Of a DNA stretch of 64,000 bases, positions 34,120 through 42,569 are shown piece by piece. The stretch's first letter is position 1. Each line of letters opens with the position of its first letter. A program made the translations under genes and the position numbers. Under the pieces are notes generated by a model, which saw only the letters and a list, made by a program, of their open reading frames with translations, had not been told where the DNA came from and made no database searches. Source of the stretch: Limiplasma sp048370855 (lineage in GTDB: Bacteria > Bacillota > Clostridia > Christensenellales > Aristaeellaceae); contig DBGEOK010000046.1 in assembly GCA_048370855.1 (NCBI GenBank), positions 38,168 through 102,167 on the forward strand. The letters are read 5' to 3'.

Positions 34120-35294
34120 TGTTTAAAATTCAAACGCTCAACAATATCTCAGGGGTAATCCACCGGCATCTGACCGCCGACAATTACCTGATCGCGGCGG
34201 AAGAACCCGTGCCGGACGGGATTCTTGTACGCTCCGCCGGCATGCATGAGATGGAGCTGCCCGGGAGCCTCCTTGCCATCGCCCGCGCGGGCGCCGGGAC
34301 CAACAACATTCCCATCGAGGAATGCACCAGGCGCGGCATTGTGGTGTTCAATACGCCGGGCGCAAACGCCAACGCGGTGGCGGAGCTGGTCATCTGCGCG
34401 CTGATGCTGGGCAGCCGGAACGTGGCGGGCGGCATCGGCTGGGCCAGCGGCCTGAAGGGCAAGGGCGACGAGGTTCCCAAGCTTGTGGAAAAGGGCAAGG
34501 CGCAGTTCGCGGGCCCGGAGGTGCGGGGCAAGGCGCTGGGCGTGATCGGCCTGGGAGCAATCGGCGCGATTGTCGCCAACGCGGCGGCGCAGGGCCTGGG
34601 CATGGAGGTAGTGGGATACGACCCCTATATCAGCGTGGAGAGCGCCTGGTCGCTCAGCCGGGCCGTGAAGCGCAGCGCGTCCATCGACGAAATCTATGCC
34701 CACGCGGACTATATCACCTTGCATGTGCCGCTGACGGAGGGCACGCGGGGCATGATTGACGCGGGCACCATCGCCAAGATGAAGGACGGCGTGCATCTGC
34801 TCAATTTCAGCCGGGCGGAGCTGGTGGATGCCGAAGCGCTGAGCGCCGCGCTGGAAAGCGGAAAGGTTGCCAGCTACGTGACGGATTTCCCCAACGAGGC
34901 GGTGCTGGGCATGAAAAACGCCGTCGCCATTCCGCACCTGGGCGCGAGCACGCCGGAGAGCGAGGAAAACTGCGCGTCCATGGCCGCCTGCGAGCTGAGA
35001 GATTATCTGGAATTTGGGCAAATCCGCAACAGCGTCAACTTTCCCGAAATGCTGCTGGGGTACAGCGAGGGCACGCGCGTGCTCATCATCCATGATAACG
35101 AGCCGGGTATGGTCAGCGCCATTTCGGCGGCGATTGGCGCGCGCAAAATCAATATCAACAACATGATGAACAAAAGCCGCAAGGACGTGGCCGTGACCGT
35201 GCTGGAGCTGGATAAGCTGCCCGACCAGCGGCTGCTGACAGAGCTGATGGCGCTGCCGGGCGTCATCCGGGTGCGGTGCTTCCACGAGGAGTAA
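34119..35294 (+). CDS. serA: SerA, D-3-phosphoglycerate dehydrogenase with ACT domain
   Basis: Oxidises 3-phosphoglycerate, the first step of serine synthesis. The 391-residue product has an NAD-binding GVIGLGAIGAIV near 142-153, catalytic Arg232 (NFSRAEL), Glu260 (FPNE) and His273 (IPHLGAS), and a C-terminal ACT domain (about 320-391, HDNEPGMVSAISAAIGARKININNM), which usually binds serine for feedback. The gene is translationally coupled to serC. No serB is nearby. Confidence 0.95.
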   Translation: MFKIQTLNNISGVIHRHLTADNYLIAAEEPVPDGILVRSAGMHEMELPGSLLAIARAGAGTNNIPIEECTRRGIVVFNTPGANANAVAELVICALMLGSRNVAGGIGWASGLKGKGDEVPKLVEKGKAQFAGPEVRGKALGVIGLGAIGAIVANAAAQGLGMEVVGYDPYISVESAWSLSRAVKRSASIDEIYAHADYITLHVPLTEGTRGMIDAGTIAKMKDGVHLLNFSRAELVDAEALSAALESGKVASYVTDFPNEAVLGMKNAVAIPHLGASTPESEENCASMAACELRDYLEFGQIRNSVNFPEMLLGYSEGTRVLIIHDNEPGMVSAISAAIGARKININNMMNKSRKDVAVTVLELDKLPDQRLLTELMALPGVIRVRCFHEE

Positions 35295-35347
35295 TCGCTC
35301 GGGCCGGAAGACCGGAATAACAGAACGCCGTCGTCGGCGATCAAAAT

Positions 35348-35384
35348 GCGGGCGCGCCCTCCTGACGAGGCGCGCCCGCGCTTT
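35348..35384 (+). terminator. Likely terminator of serC-serA
   Basis: Arms GCGGGCGCGCC (35348-35358) and GGCGCGCCCGC (35369-35379) form an 11-bp stem. The following GCTTT is a poor U-tract. Confidence 0.6.
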
Positions 35385-35389
35385 AAGAC

Positions 35390-35690
35390 ATTTCAGCCAC
35401 TGATCTGTTTTCGTCTTTGGTTTTATTGTTAATCCAGCAAAGAATATGGTTAATGCCATCACAACATAACCTAATCAATCATAGTTAAATAGCAGTCCAC
35501 ATGACTGAAAATCTAGAAGTACAGCGATCAATTGATTGATATATGCCGCGCTATCCTCGATTTTCGATACTCATATCCAGGTAATTGTTTGACTGTTGCA
35601 TTTCCTACTAAAATGCCTAATGTAAAATTTTTGCAAAATGGCGCTTCGTTTTCCAGAAACTCGTTTTTCCTTCATTGCAAAGCCCGGAGC
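35390..35690. other. AT-rich island without a supported gene
   Basis: About 300 bp much richer in A and T than the surroundings, between the serA terminator and the ROK gene. Frames run out of it into neighbouring genes but none has a start site that fits. It contains small palindromes such as ATCAATTGAT. It may be a relic of foreign DNA. Confidence 0.5.
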
Positions 35691-35732
35691 AGCGCCCGCG
35701 CGGCGCGGCGGCGAAAGGCCCGGAACGGGCGC

Positions 35733-36773
35733 TCAGGCCCGTACCAGGCGCACGCCTTCAAAGATTTTGTCTACCGTCAGGCACGCCATGCCATGATAAT
35801 AATCCTGCCAGACGTCCTGGGCGTACAGAAGCTCCGGGAGCATGCGTCCCGGAAGGGACGCGGAAAGCGCGTCCCCGATCAATCCCAGGCACGACTTGCG
35901 AAAAGCGGGCCCGCCCAGGGCGATGTACTGCGGGTTGAGGATAGCGCAAATCCAGCAAAGGACCTGTGAAACGACATTTGCATACAGCCCGTCCGCCGCC
36001 GGCGCAGTAAGCCGGTCATCCAGCAGCGCGTTTTGCCCGGCCGGGACCAAGCCAAGCTCGCCAGCAAACTGGCGAAAGCCCCGGAGGAGACGCCCTCCGG
36101 AGAGGAACCCGGCGCTGACGCTTCCTTTTTTAAAATATACGAACGCCATATGCGCGTCGTCCGGGTTTTCCTGCGGAAACGACTTGCTATAGCAGCGGCC
36201 GAACCCAAGGGTAATCGCGTTCAAGTCGTTTTCCAGCACGATGGGGACGTCATACCGGCGGGAAAGAGCGTCGCCAATCGCCACCTTGCGCAGCTCGTCC
36301 CCGCTGTTTTTTTTCCGCCAGTAGCCGCCTTCGTCCACTACGCCGGGCACGCCGATGCCGACGGCCCGAATTTCGTATGTCTGAACCATTCGGTCCAAAT
36401 AGGAGATGATAGCGGCTTCAGCGTCGTCGATTTGCGCGTGCAGCCCGGCGGACTGCACAATGTCTCCGGATAGGTCTACCAGAAGGGCGTGGACCTGATC
36501 GTCCGTGACGCAAAAGGCCGCCCCATGATACCGGTCCGGCCTGAACCGGTAGCGCTCCGCCTTCCGACCGCCGCGGGACGCGTCATAGCCGGCGCTGTCA
36601 ATTTCTCCTCTTTCCAGCATTTCAGCCAGTATCGAGCGGACGGTTGTGGGGCTGATACCGGTGGCGTTTGCGATTTCCGAGCGGGTCGCGGTTCCCCTGT
36701 CCCGGATAGCCCTGCGGATGACGGAGAGGTTTGTCTGCTTTAACAATCCGGGTCTTGCGCCGATACCGTCCAT
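35733..36773 (-). CDS. ROK-family transcriptional repressor
   Basis: A 346-residue NagC/XylR-type protein: winged helix in the first 70 residues (LKQTNLSVIRRAIRDRGTATRSEIANATGISPTTVRSILAEML), then a ROK sugar-kinase-like domain with VGIGVPGVVDEGGYW and LENDLNAITLG. The zinc-binding CxCGxxGC motif of ROK kinases is not present, and the usual catalytic Asp is in END, so kinase activity is uncertain. Its own promoter is covered by a 36-bp palindrome, so autoregulation is likely. No sugar operon is adjacent, so its ligand is unknown. Confidence 0.9.
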   Translation of the reverse strand: MDGIGARPGLLKQTNLSVIRRAIRDRGTATRSEIANATGISPTTVRSILAEMLERGEIDSAGYDASRGGRKAERYRFRPDRYHGAAFCVTDDQVHALLVDLSGDIVQSAGLHAQIDDAEAAIISYLDRMVQTYEIRAVGIGVPGVVDEGGYWRKKNSGDELRKVAIGDALSRRYDVPIVLENDLNAITLGFGRCYSKSFPQENPDDAHMAFVYFKKGSVSAGFLSGGRLLRGFRQFAGELGLVPAGQNALLDDRLTAPAADGLYANVVSQVLCWICAILNPQYIALGGPAFRKSCLGLIGDALSASLPGRMLPELLYAQDVWQDYYHGMACLTVDKIFEGVRLVRA

Positions 36774-36786
36774 GGCTCCCGCCTCA

Positions 36787-36822
36787 CTTATCGCGTAAAC
36801 TTTGAAAAGTTTCCGCGATAAG
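36787..36822. promoter_or_regulatory. 36-bp palindromic operator at the ROK promoter
   Basis: Outer arms CTTATCGCG / CGCGATAAG and inner arms AAACTTT / AAAGTTT are symmetric over all positions except one pair and the centre. It starts at the -10 hexamer and covers the expected transcription start. Confidence 0.85.
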
Positions 36823-36849
36823 TATAGCCGAAGGGATTGTTCCTGTCAA
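36821..36849 (-). promoter_or_regulatory. Sigma-A promoter of the ROK gene
   Basis: On the minus strand TTGACA (36844-36849), 17-bp spacer, TATACT (36821-36826), a near-consensus promoter. Confidence 0.9.
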
Positions 36850-36922
36850 CAATAACGCTGGAAAAGCTGAAAAGAGAAGCGAAGCCGCGCCCTCCGGTTT
36901 CGGTCAGGAGGGTAAGCGGCCC

Positions 36923-36955
36923 AAAAGGCCCCCGCCTTTCGTTAAAGCGGGGGCC
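36923..36955 (-). terminator. Terminator of clpB
   Basis: On the minus strand the 9-bp stem GGCCCCCGC / GCGGGGGCC is followed by TTTTGG, 60 bp after the clpB stop. Confidence 0.85.
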
Positions 36956-37015
36956 CTGAAAACGGCTGTGGAAAGAATGGTTCGGCAGCAGCCGCGGGCG
37001 GTTCCAAAGGCAAGC

Positions 37016-39631
37016 TTAGTCGGCGAGAGCCTCGGGGCTTAGGCAAACCAGCGCGCCGCCGTCCGCGTCCACCAGCACGCGCTGCCCCGGCAGGATGCCG
37101 CCGCCCACAATCTCCCTGGCAAGCATGGTTTCCAAATGGCTTTGCATATAGCGCTTGAGCGGGCGCGCGCCGTATACCGGGTCGAACCCGGCGTCCGCGA
37201 TAAAGTCCACCGCCGCGTCGGAAAGCTCCAGATGGATGTCGCGCTCCTCCAGCCGCTTGGCAAGGCACTTGGCAAGCAGGCGCACGATCTGCCGGATTTC
37301 GTCCTTTTCCAACGGCTTGTAGAACACGATGTCGTCAATGCGGTTGAGGAATTCCGGCCTGAACTGGGTGCGCAGAAGCTGCATGACGCTATCCCGCGCG
37401 CTCTCGGTAATCCGCCCGTTCTCGATGCCGTCCAGCAGGTATTGGCTGCCCAGGTTGGACGTCATGATGATGATGGTGTTCTTGAAATCCACGGTGCGGC
37501 CCTGGCTGTCGGTGATGCGCCCGTCGTCCAGCACCTGCAGCAGAATATTAAATACGTCCGGATGCGCCTTTTCCACCTCGTCCAGCAGCACCACGCAGTA
37601 CGGCTTGCGGCGCACGGCCTCGGAAAGCTGGCCGCCCTCCTCGTAGCCCACGTATCCCGGAGGCGCGCCCACCAGGCGGCTGACGCTGAATTTCTCCATA
37701 TATTCGCTCATGTCGATGCGGACCATGTTCTTTTCATCGTCGAACAGGCTTTGGGCAAGGGCCTTGGCAAGCTCCGTCTTGCCTACGCCGGTGGGCCCAA
37801 GGAACAGGAAGCTTCCGATGGGACGGTTTTCGTCCGCGATGCCCGCGCGGCTGCGCAGGATAGCCTCGCTGACCTTGGTAACGGCCTCGTCCTGGCCGAT
37901 GACGCGCCGGTGAAGCTCGTCCGGGAGCTGGAGCAGCTTTTCACGCTCGCCCTCCTTGAGCTTGGTAACAGGGATACCCGTCCAGCGGCTTACAATGCGG
38001 GCAATTTCATCGTCCGTCACCTTGTCGCGGAGCAGGCTGTCCTCCCCGCGGTCGCGCTCCGCGGCGTCCTCCTGCTTGGAAAGCTCTCCCTGCAGCTTTG
38101 GCAGCTCGCCGTATTTCAGCTCGGCGGCGCGGCCCAGGTCATAGGTGCGCTCGGCCTTCTGAATTTCGGCGTTGACGCGCTCGATATCCTCCCGCAGCTT
38201 CTGCACCTTCAGGATGGCGGATTTCTCGTTTTCCCAGCGGGCGCGCATGGCGCTGAACTCGTCGCGCAGCTTGGAGAGCTCGCCCTCCAGCGCGGCCAGC
38301 CGGCGTCGGCTACCCTCGTCGTCCTCCTTTTTCAGGGCCGCCTGCTCGATTTCTAGCTGCATGATGCGGCGGCTAACCTCGTCCAGCTCGGCGGGCATGG
38401 AGTCGATCTCCGTGCGGATCATCGCGCACGCCTCGTCCACCAGGTCGATAGCCTTGTCAGGCAAAAAACGGTCGGTGATGTAGCGGTTGGACAGGGTGGC
38501 GGCGGCGATCAGCGCGCCGTCGGTGATTTTGACGCCGTGGAAAACCTCGTAGCGTTCCTTGAGGCCGCGCAGGATGCTGATGGTATCGGAAACGGACGGC
38601 TCGGTGACCAGCACGGGCTGGAACCGGCGCTCCAAAGCGGCGTCCTTTTCAATATACTTGCGGTACTCGTCCAGGGTGGTCGCGCCGATCAGGTGCAGCT
38701 CGCCCCTGGCCAGCATGGGCTTGAGCAGGTTGCCCGCGTCCATGGAGCCTTCGGTCTTGCCCGCGCCCACGATGGTATGCAGCTCGTCGATAAAGAGGAG
38801 GATTTTTCCCTCGCTTTTTTTGATCTCGGCCAGCACGGCCTTCAAGCGTTCCTCAAACTCGCCGCGGTATTTTGCGCCCGCGATCAGGCTGCCCATGTCC
38901 AGGCAGAAAACCTGGCGGTCCTTCAGGCTGTCGGGCACGTCGCCGCGCACGATGCGCTGCGCCAGGCCCTCCGCGATGGCGGTTTTGCCCACGCCGGGCT
39001 CGCCGATCAGCACGGGGTTATTTTTGGTTTTCCGGGTCAGGATACGGATGACGCTGCGGATTTCGTTATCGCGGCCCACCACGGGGTCCAGCTTCTGGTT
39101 TCGGGCCAGGGCGGTCAGATCCTGACCGTACTTGGCCAGGACGTCGTAGGTATCCTCGGGCGTTTCGCCCGTTACGCGCGCGCTGCCGCGCACGCTTTGC
39201 AGCGCCGGCAGGAACGCCTTTTCGTCGACGGCATAGCCCTTCCACAGCTCCTGCATGGAGCGGGAGGGCTTTTCCAGCAGGCCGAGGAAAAGGTGCTCGA
39301 CGCTGACATACTCGTCCTTCATCTGCTTGGCCCGGTCGCGCGCCGCCACCAGGGCGCGCTCCATATCGGCGCTGATGTAGATTTTGTCCGGCTCGCGCCC
39401 GCCTCCCGTTACCTTGGGGATGCGGGCGATCAGGGTTTCCAGCCTGCCGCGGATTTCCTCCGGCCGCTTGCCCATTTTGGTCAATAGCTGGGGAATGAGC
39501 CCCTGCTGGTCTAACAGCAGGGCGCAGGCCAAATGCTCCTGGGAAACCTCCTGGTTTTGATATTCTACGGTGAGCTGCTGGGCGGTGGTGAGCGCTTCGC
39601 GGCTCTTTTCGGTAAACTGTTGGTTAGACAT
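37016..39631 (-). CDS. clpB: ClpB, ATP-dependent disaggregase
   Basis: A hexameric AAA+ chaperone that with DnaK resolubilises aggregates. The 871-residue protein has the N-domain (TEKSREALTTAQQLT), AAA-1 with GEPGVGKT near 205 and FIDELHT, a coiled-coil middle domain (about 400-525), AAA-2 with GPTGVGKTE near 605 and LLDEVEKAH, and a C-terminal D2-small domain. The middle domain distinguishes it from ClpC/ClpA. The promoter carries a CtsR-type operator, so heat-stress control by CtsR is likely. Confidence 0.97.
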   Translation of the reverse strand: MSNQQFTEKSREALTTAQQLTVEYQNQEVSQEHLACALLLDQQGLIPQLLTKMGKRPEEIRGRLETLIARIPKVTGGGREPDKIYISADMERALVAARDRAKQMKDEYVSVEHLFLGLLEKPSRSMQELWKGYAVDEKAFLPALQSVRGSARVTGETPEDTYDVLAKYGQDLTALARNQKLDPVVGRDNEIRSVIRILTRKTKNNPVLIGEPGVGKTAIAEGLAQRIVRGDVPDSLKDRQVFCLDMGSLIAGAKYRGEFEERLKAVLAEIKKSEGKILLFIDELHTIVGAGKTEGSMDAGNLLKPMLARGELHLIGATTLDEYRKYIEKDAALERRFQPVLVTEPSVSDTISILRGLKERYEVFHGVKITDGALIAAATLSNRYITDRFLPDKAIDLVDEACAMIRTEIDSMPAELDEVSRRIMQLEIEQAALKKEDDEGSRRRLAALEGELSKLRDEFSAMRARWENEKSAILKVQKLREDIERVNAEIQKAERTYDLGRAAELKYGELPKLQGELSKQEDAAERDRGEDSLLRDKVTDDEIARIVSRWTGIPVTKLKEGEREKLLQLPDELHRRVIGQDEAVTKVSEAILRSRAGIADENRPIGSFLFLGPTGVGKTELAKALAQSLFDDEKNMVRIDMSEYMEKFSVSRLVGAPPGYVGYEEGGQLSEAVRRKPYCVVLLDEVEKAHPDVFNILLQVLDDGRITDSQGRTVDFKNTIIIMTSNLGSQYLLDGIENGRITESARDSVMQLLRTQFRPEFLNRIDDIVFYKPLEKDEIRQIVRLLAKCLAKRLEERDIHLELSDAAVDFIADAGFDPVYGARPLKRYMQSHLETMLAREIVGGGILPGQRVLVDADGGALVCLSPEALAD

Positions 39632-39677
39632 AGCGTGACGCCTCCTTGCCGGGGGATTGTTTGAAGGTCCACAGGTA

Positions 39678-39694
39678 ATTGACTATCTTTGACC
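39678..39694 (-). promoter_or_regulatory. CtsR operator of clpB
   Basis: On the minus strand GGTCAAAGATAGTCAAT matches the CtsR direct repeat (RGTCAAA-NAN-RGTCAAA) at all but the last base. It lies just after the expected transcription start. Confidence 0.85.
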
Positions 39695-39703
39695 TTCAAA
39701 ATG

Positions 39704-39731
39704 AGTATACCATGTTTCCGACTATTGTCAA
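39704..39731 (-). promoter_or_regulatory. Sigma-A promoter of clpB
   Basis: On the minus strand TTGACA (39726-39731), 16-bp spacer, TATACT (39704-39709). Confidence 0.85.
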
Positions 39732-39739
39732 GCGTTTTC

Positions 39740-40350
39740 CGTAATTTTTTTGCGCTTTTAAGGAGCGTCGCAGGGCCTGCGCCCCCGAAACTAAGGAGTC
39801 CGCCCGGCTTTTCCGGTGCCCTTTCGCGCAGGCTGATCGGACGTTCCGCGGCCCGTAAGCCTAATTGATCGGGCGTCGGCTCAACCCTCCGGCAAAACTG
39901 TTTCGTGCGCCCGAGGGTTGCCAAACATCGTTCGCGCGGGAAGGTCAAAACCGCCCGTCCCGACTGTTCTTTAAAAAATGGGCCGTATTGATACAATGGG
40001 CCCGTCATGCTTGCGCTGTTCAGTGATCTTTCCACGCGGCAAAGGCAAGGGGGGAAACGGCGCGATATACGGTCGCCGACCTTTTCTGGCGTGAGCCGTT
40101 CCGGGTGGGAAACATAAAAAACGCTTGGAAGGCTACCAAAGCCGTTTTTCCCATCCTATCGAGGCGCTTTTTCCGCCTGTGGCGTTGCGTGCCGGGCGTG
40201 AAGCGGGACGGGGCAGGCGACGGCAGCTCCGCAGGGGCTGCCTTGAACCGTCCGTTCCCTTTTCAACAGGCGGGTAAAGGCCCAGGTTCGTCGCGCGCGC
40301 ATTCCGCCTGCCGGAAGCGCCGCGTTGAAGCCGGACGCGTGCGCGAGGCG
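39740..40350. other. Intergenic region, no supported gene
   Basis: About 600 bp between the clpB promoter and the gerC stop. Only shadow frames run through it. No clear terminator, riboswitch or repeat was seen. Confidence 0.45.
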
Positions 40351-41451
40351 CTACTTCGCGCAGACGACAAAATCAGCGTCGCGGTATTTTCGCCGGAATT
40401 GAAACGCCTCCCATTCGGCGTCGGTGTAAAACGCGCCCATGGTGACGCCGCCAAAGCCGAGCGCGTCGCAGTCCAGCGCCTGAAGCTTCTTCATTACATC
40501 GAGCAGGGACTGGCTTTCCCGCTGAAGCGCCGTGCCGTCGCGCACCCAGAGCTGGAGCTGTATAGGGTCGCCGCCAATGGCGGCGCGCCGCTCGGCTTCG
40601 TCCCAGGCGCGGAGCGCGACCTGGGTTTCCCGGGCGGTCAGCAGGCCGGAGACGCGGCCGTCGCTGACGGCGGCGGAGCCGAGGTATTCCACGGGGTTGA
40701 CGCTGGTGCGGGGCAGCATGCCCGCGATGATTTGATCCGGCAGGAGAGAGTCTGTCCAGGGCTCGCCGACGGCAAAGACCGGCGCGGAGCTTCCGCCGGA
40801 GCTCCCGCCGGAGCCGCCCGCCCCGCCGCCGGAGGAGTCGCCGCCCTGCTTCTTTTCCTCGGGAAGAAGCTGCGCGTTGACCGCGCAGATGCACAGGAGG
40901 GGATCGCGCCGGCCCTCTCCCAGGTCGCGCACGCATGCCGAAAGCGTGCTGTCCGGCAGCATATCCTCTTCCCTGAGCCGCTCGAACAGCAGGTTCAGGT
41001 GGGTGCTCAGGCGCATACCGAAGTCCGGCTGCTGGGCGTTCATTACCTCGAGCCCGCTGCCTAGCGCCACCATGACAAAGGCGTTGGGCCGCATGGAAGG
41101 CATTTCCTCCAGGCGGCGCAGAAGGCCGCGCAGCTCGTTGGTGGAGGCCAGGTCGTAGCCGATCAGGCACAGGCGGAGCTGGCAGAAGTTGAGCGGATAA
41201 GGCGTGGAAGCCGCCAGGATGTGAAGCGCGTCCTCCAGGGAGTCGCCCGTGGCGCTCAGGATATCGTAGGCCGAGGCGGAGCTATCGCCGTTTTTGGGGG
41301 CCTGGACGCCGACCTGAATCTTGCCCTCTTCGGTCGTATCCACGCTCATGCAGATGGGAAAGGTCTGCCGTTCCATGGGCGGATACCCGCAGCCGCAAAG
41401 GAGCAGCCCCCCAAGCGCCAGCATTGCCGCAAGCAGCAATCGCTTTTTCAT
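40351..41451 (-). CDS. GerC-type spore germination lipoprotein
   Basis: The lipoprotein subunit of a germinant receptor, 366 residues. The lipobox is LLLCGC with the modified Cys near residue 19. The GerAC-like fold is visible in ALHILAASTPYPLNFCQLRLCLIG, FVMVALGSG and the C-terminal MKKLQALDCDALGFGGV. A Gly/Ser-rich linker (about 202-222) splits the middle, longer than usual. AAAGGAG precedes the ATG at 41451, which overlaps gerB as ATGA; a much longer upstream frame is a shadow of gerA and gerB. Confidence 0.88.
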   Translation of the reverse strand: MKKRLLLAAMLALGGLLLCGCGYPPMERQTFPICMSVDTTEEGKIQVGVQAPKNGDSSASAYDILSATGDSLEDALHILAASTPYPLNFCQLRLCLIGYDLASTNELRGLLRRLEEMPSMRPNAFVMVALGSGLEVMNAQQPDFGMRLSTHLNLLFERLREEDMLPDSTLSACVRDLGEGRRDPLLCICAVNAQLLPEEKKQGGDSSGGGAGGSGGSSGGSSAPVFAVGEPWTDSLLPDQIIAGMLPRTSVNPVEYLGSAAVSDGRVSGLLTARETQVALRAWDEAERRAAIGGDPIQLQLWVRDGTALQRESQSLLDVMKKLQALDCDALGFGGVTMGAFYTDAEWEAFQFRRKYRDADFVVCAK

Positions 41452-42569
41452 GCCTTTGCTCCTTTCCGTGAAATGACGACCATCAAGAGGCCCGCCAGCA
41501 GGCTCAGCGCGGCGCGGTATGGGAGCGCGTAGCTCAGCGCGCCGGTCGGCAGATCGGGCCAAAAAATGACGATCAGCGTCGCCGGAAGCAGCGTCGCCGC
41601 CCCGGCGACGGAACGGGGGACCTTGGGCGCGGCGTTTCGCAGGATTTTCTCGCCGCTTACGATGCATCCGGCCAGCGAAAACACCAGCAACAGCAGCCAC
41701 ATGACGCTGGTAAGCTGATTGAGAAGGATGCTCGCGCTGTGCCGCGCCATGCCCATCATCCGCTCGCCGATGGAAAGCGCGTCCCCGGAGCGCCAGGGGC
41801 GAACCATGCTGTTCCACAGCGCCCAGACGACGCCAAGCGCCCAGGGAAGCAGCGTCCAAACCGCGTTGAGGGGCTGCCCGATCGGATGGGTGCGGGGCAG
41901 GTCGGCGCTGCGGCGGGCTTCCTTGCTGAGCGGCAGAAAAAACATCAGCGCGACCCCCCAGACGCCGCCGACGCCGGAAAGGGCGGTCGTCGCCGTTTTG
42001 CCAAACCCCTGGCCCAGCAGGGGCCACAGCCGCCCGGCGTTGGTATCCGCCCCCAGGAGCACGGTGGCGAGTAGGAACAGCGCTAAAAGCCAGACGCGCA
42101 TGCTGTTGACGCCGTAAGCGACGCCGTTTTCGCGGCCCAGGCAAACCGTGATGAAGCAGAAGGCGGCCACCAGGACGATGTGCAATACGCGCGGATAGAA
42201 GGGCAGCAGTTCCATCAGCAGCCCGGACAGCGCGTTGGTCAAAAGCGTCGCGTCCAGGATGAGGCAGGGCAGCAAAAGCAGCGCGGCCCAACCGCCCGCC
42301 CGCGTGTGCACGCCCATGCGCCCGGCGTTCCATACCGCCCATAGCGCGGCGAGGGGCACAATGAGCATAAGCGCGGCCTGCCAGGTAGCCTTGGTGGTTT
42401 GATCGTAGCAAAACAGCGTGACCCAGAGCATGAGCTGGGCGGCGATCTGCGTGGCGGTCATGACCCGGTAGGCGGCAAAAATACCCCGGCGGCGGTTTTG
42501 CGCGTCGCTTTTGGGGCTGTCCACGGGCGTGCGCGTCTGGCGCGCGCGCTTGAACCAGGCGGTCATCAC
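41448..42569 (-). CDS. GerB-type spore germination permease-like protein
   Basis: A 373-residue membrane protein with about ten helices, of the GerAB / amino-acid-permease-like family (spore permease), which senses or transports the germinant in the inner spore membrane. It has a basic N-terminal segment before the first helix (QIAAQLMLWVTLFCYD). Identification rests on its place between gerA and gerC and its topology. The sequence is divergent. It overlaps both neighbours by 4 nt. Confidence 0.85.
   Translation of the reverse strand: MMTAWFKRARQTRTPVDSPKSDAQNRRRGIFAAYRVMTATQIAAQLMLWVTLFCYDQTTKATWQAALMLIVPLAALWAVWNAGRMGVHTRAGGWAALLLLPCLILDATLLTNALSGLLMELLPFYPRVLHIVLVAAFCFITVCLGRENGVAYGVNSMRVWLLALFLLATVLLGADTNAGRLWPLLGQGFGKTATTALSGVGGVWGVALMFFLPLSKEARRSADLPRTHPIGQPLNAVWTLLPWALGVVWALWNSMVRPWRSGDALSIGERMMGMARHSASILLNQLTSVMWLLLLVFSLAGCIVSGEKILRNAAPKVPRSVAGAATLLPATLIVIFWPDLPTGALSYALPYRAALSLLAGLLMVVISRKGAKA

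Noticed and set aside
35532..35969. Plus-strand frame of 145 codons in the AT-rich island
   Set aside because: It begins without a ribosome site and continues as antisense to the ROK gene.
39565..40035. Minus-strand frame of 156 codons upstream of clpB
   Set aside because: It reads across the CtsR box, promoter and start of clpB in another frame.
40105..41064. Plus-strand frame of 319 codons
   Set aside because: Most of it is antisense to gerC, which has a lipobox, ribosome site and operon context.
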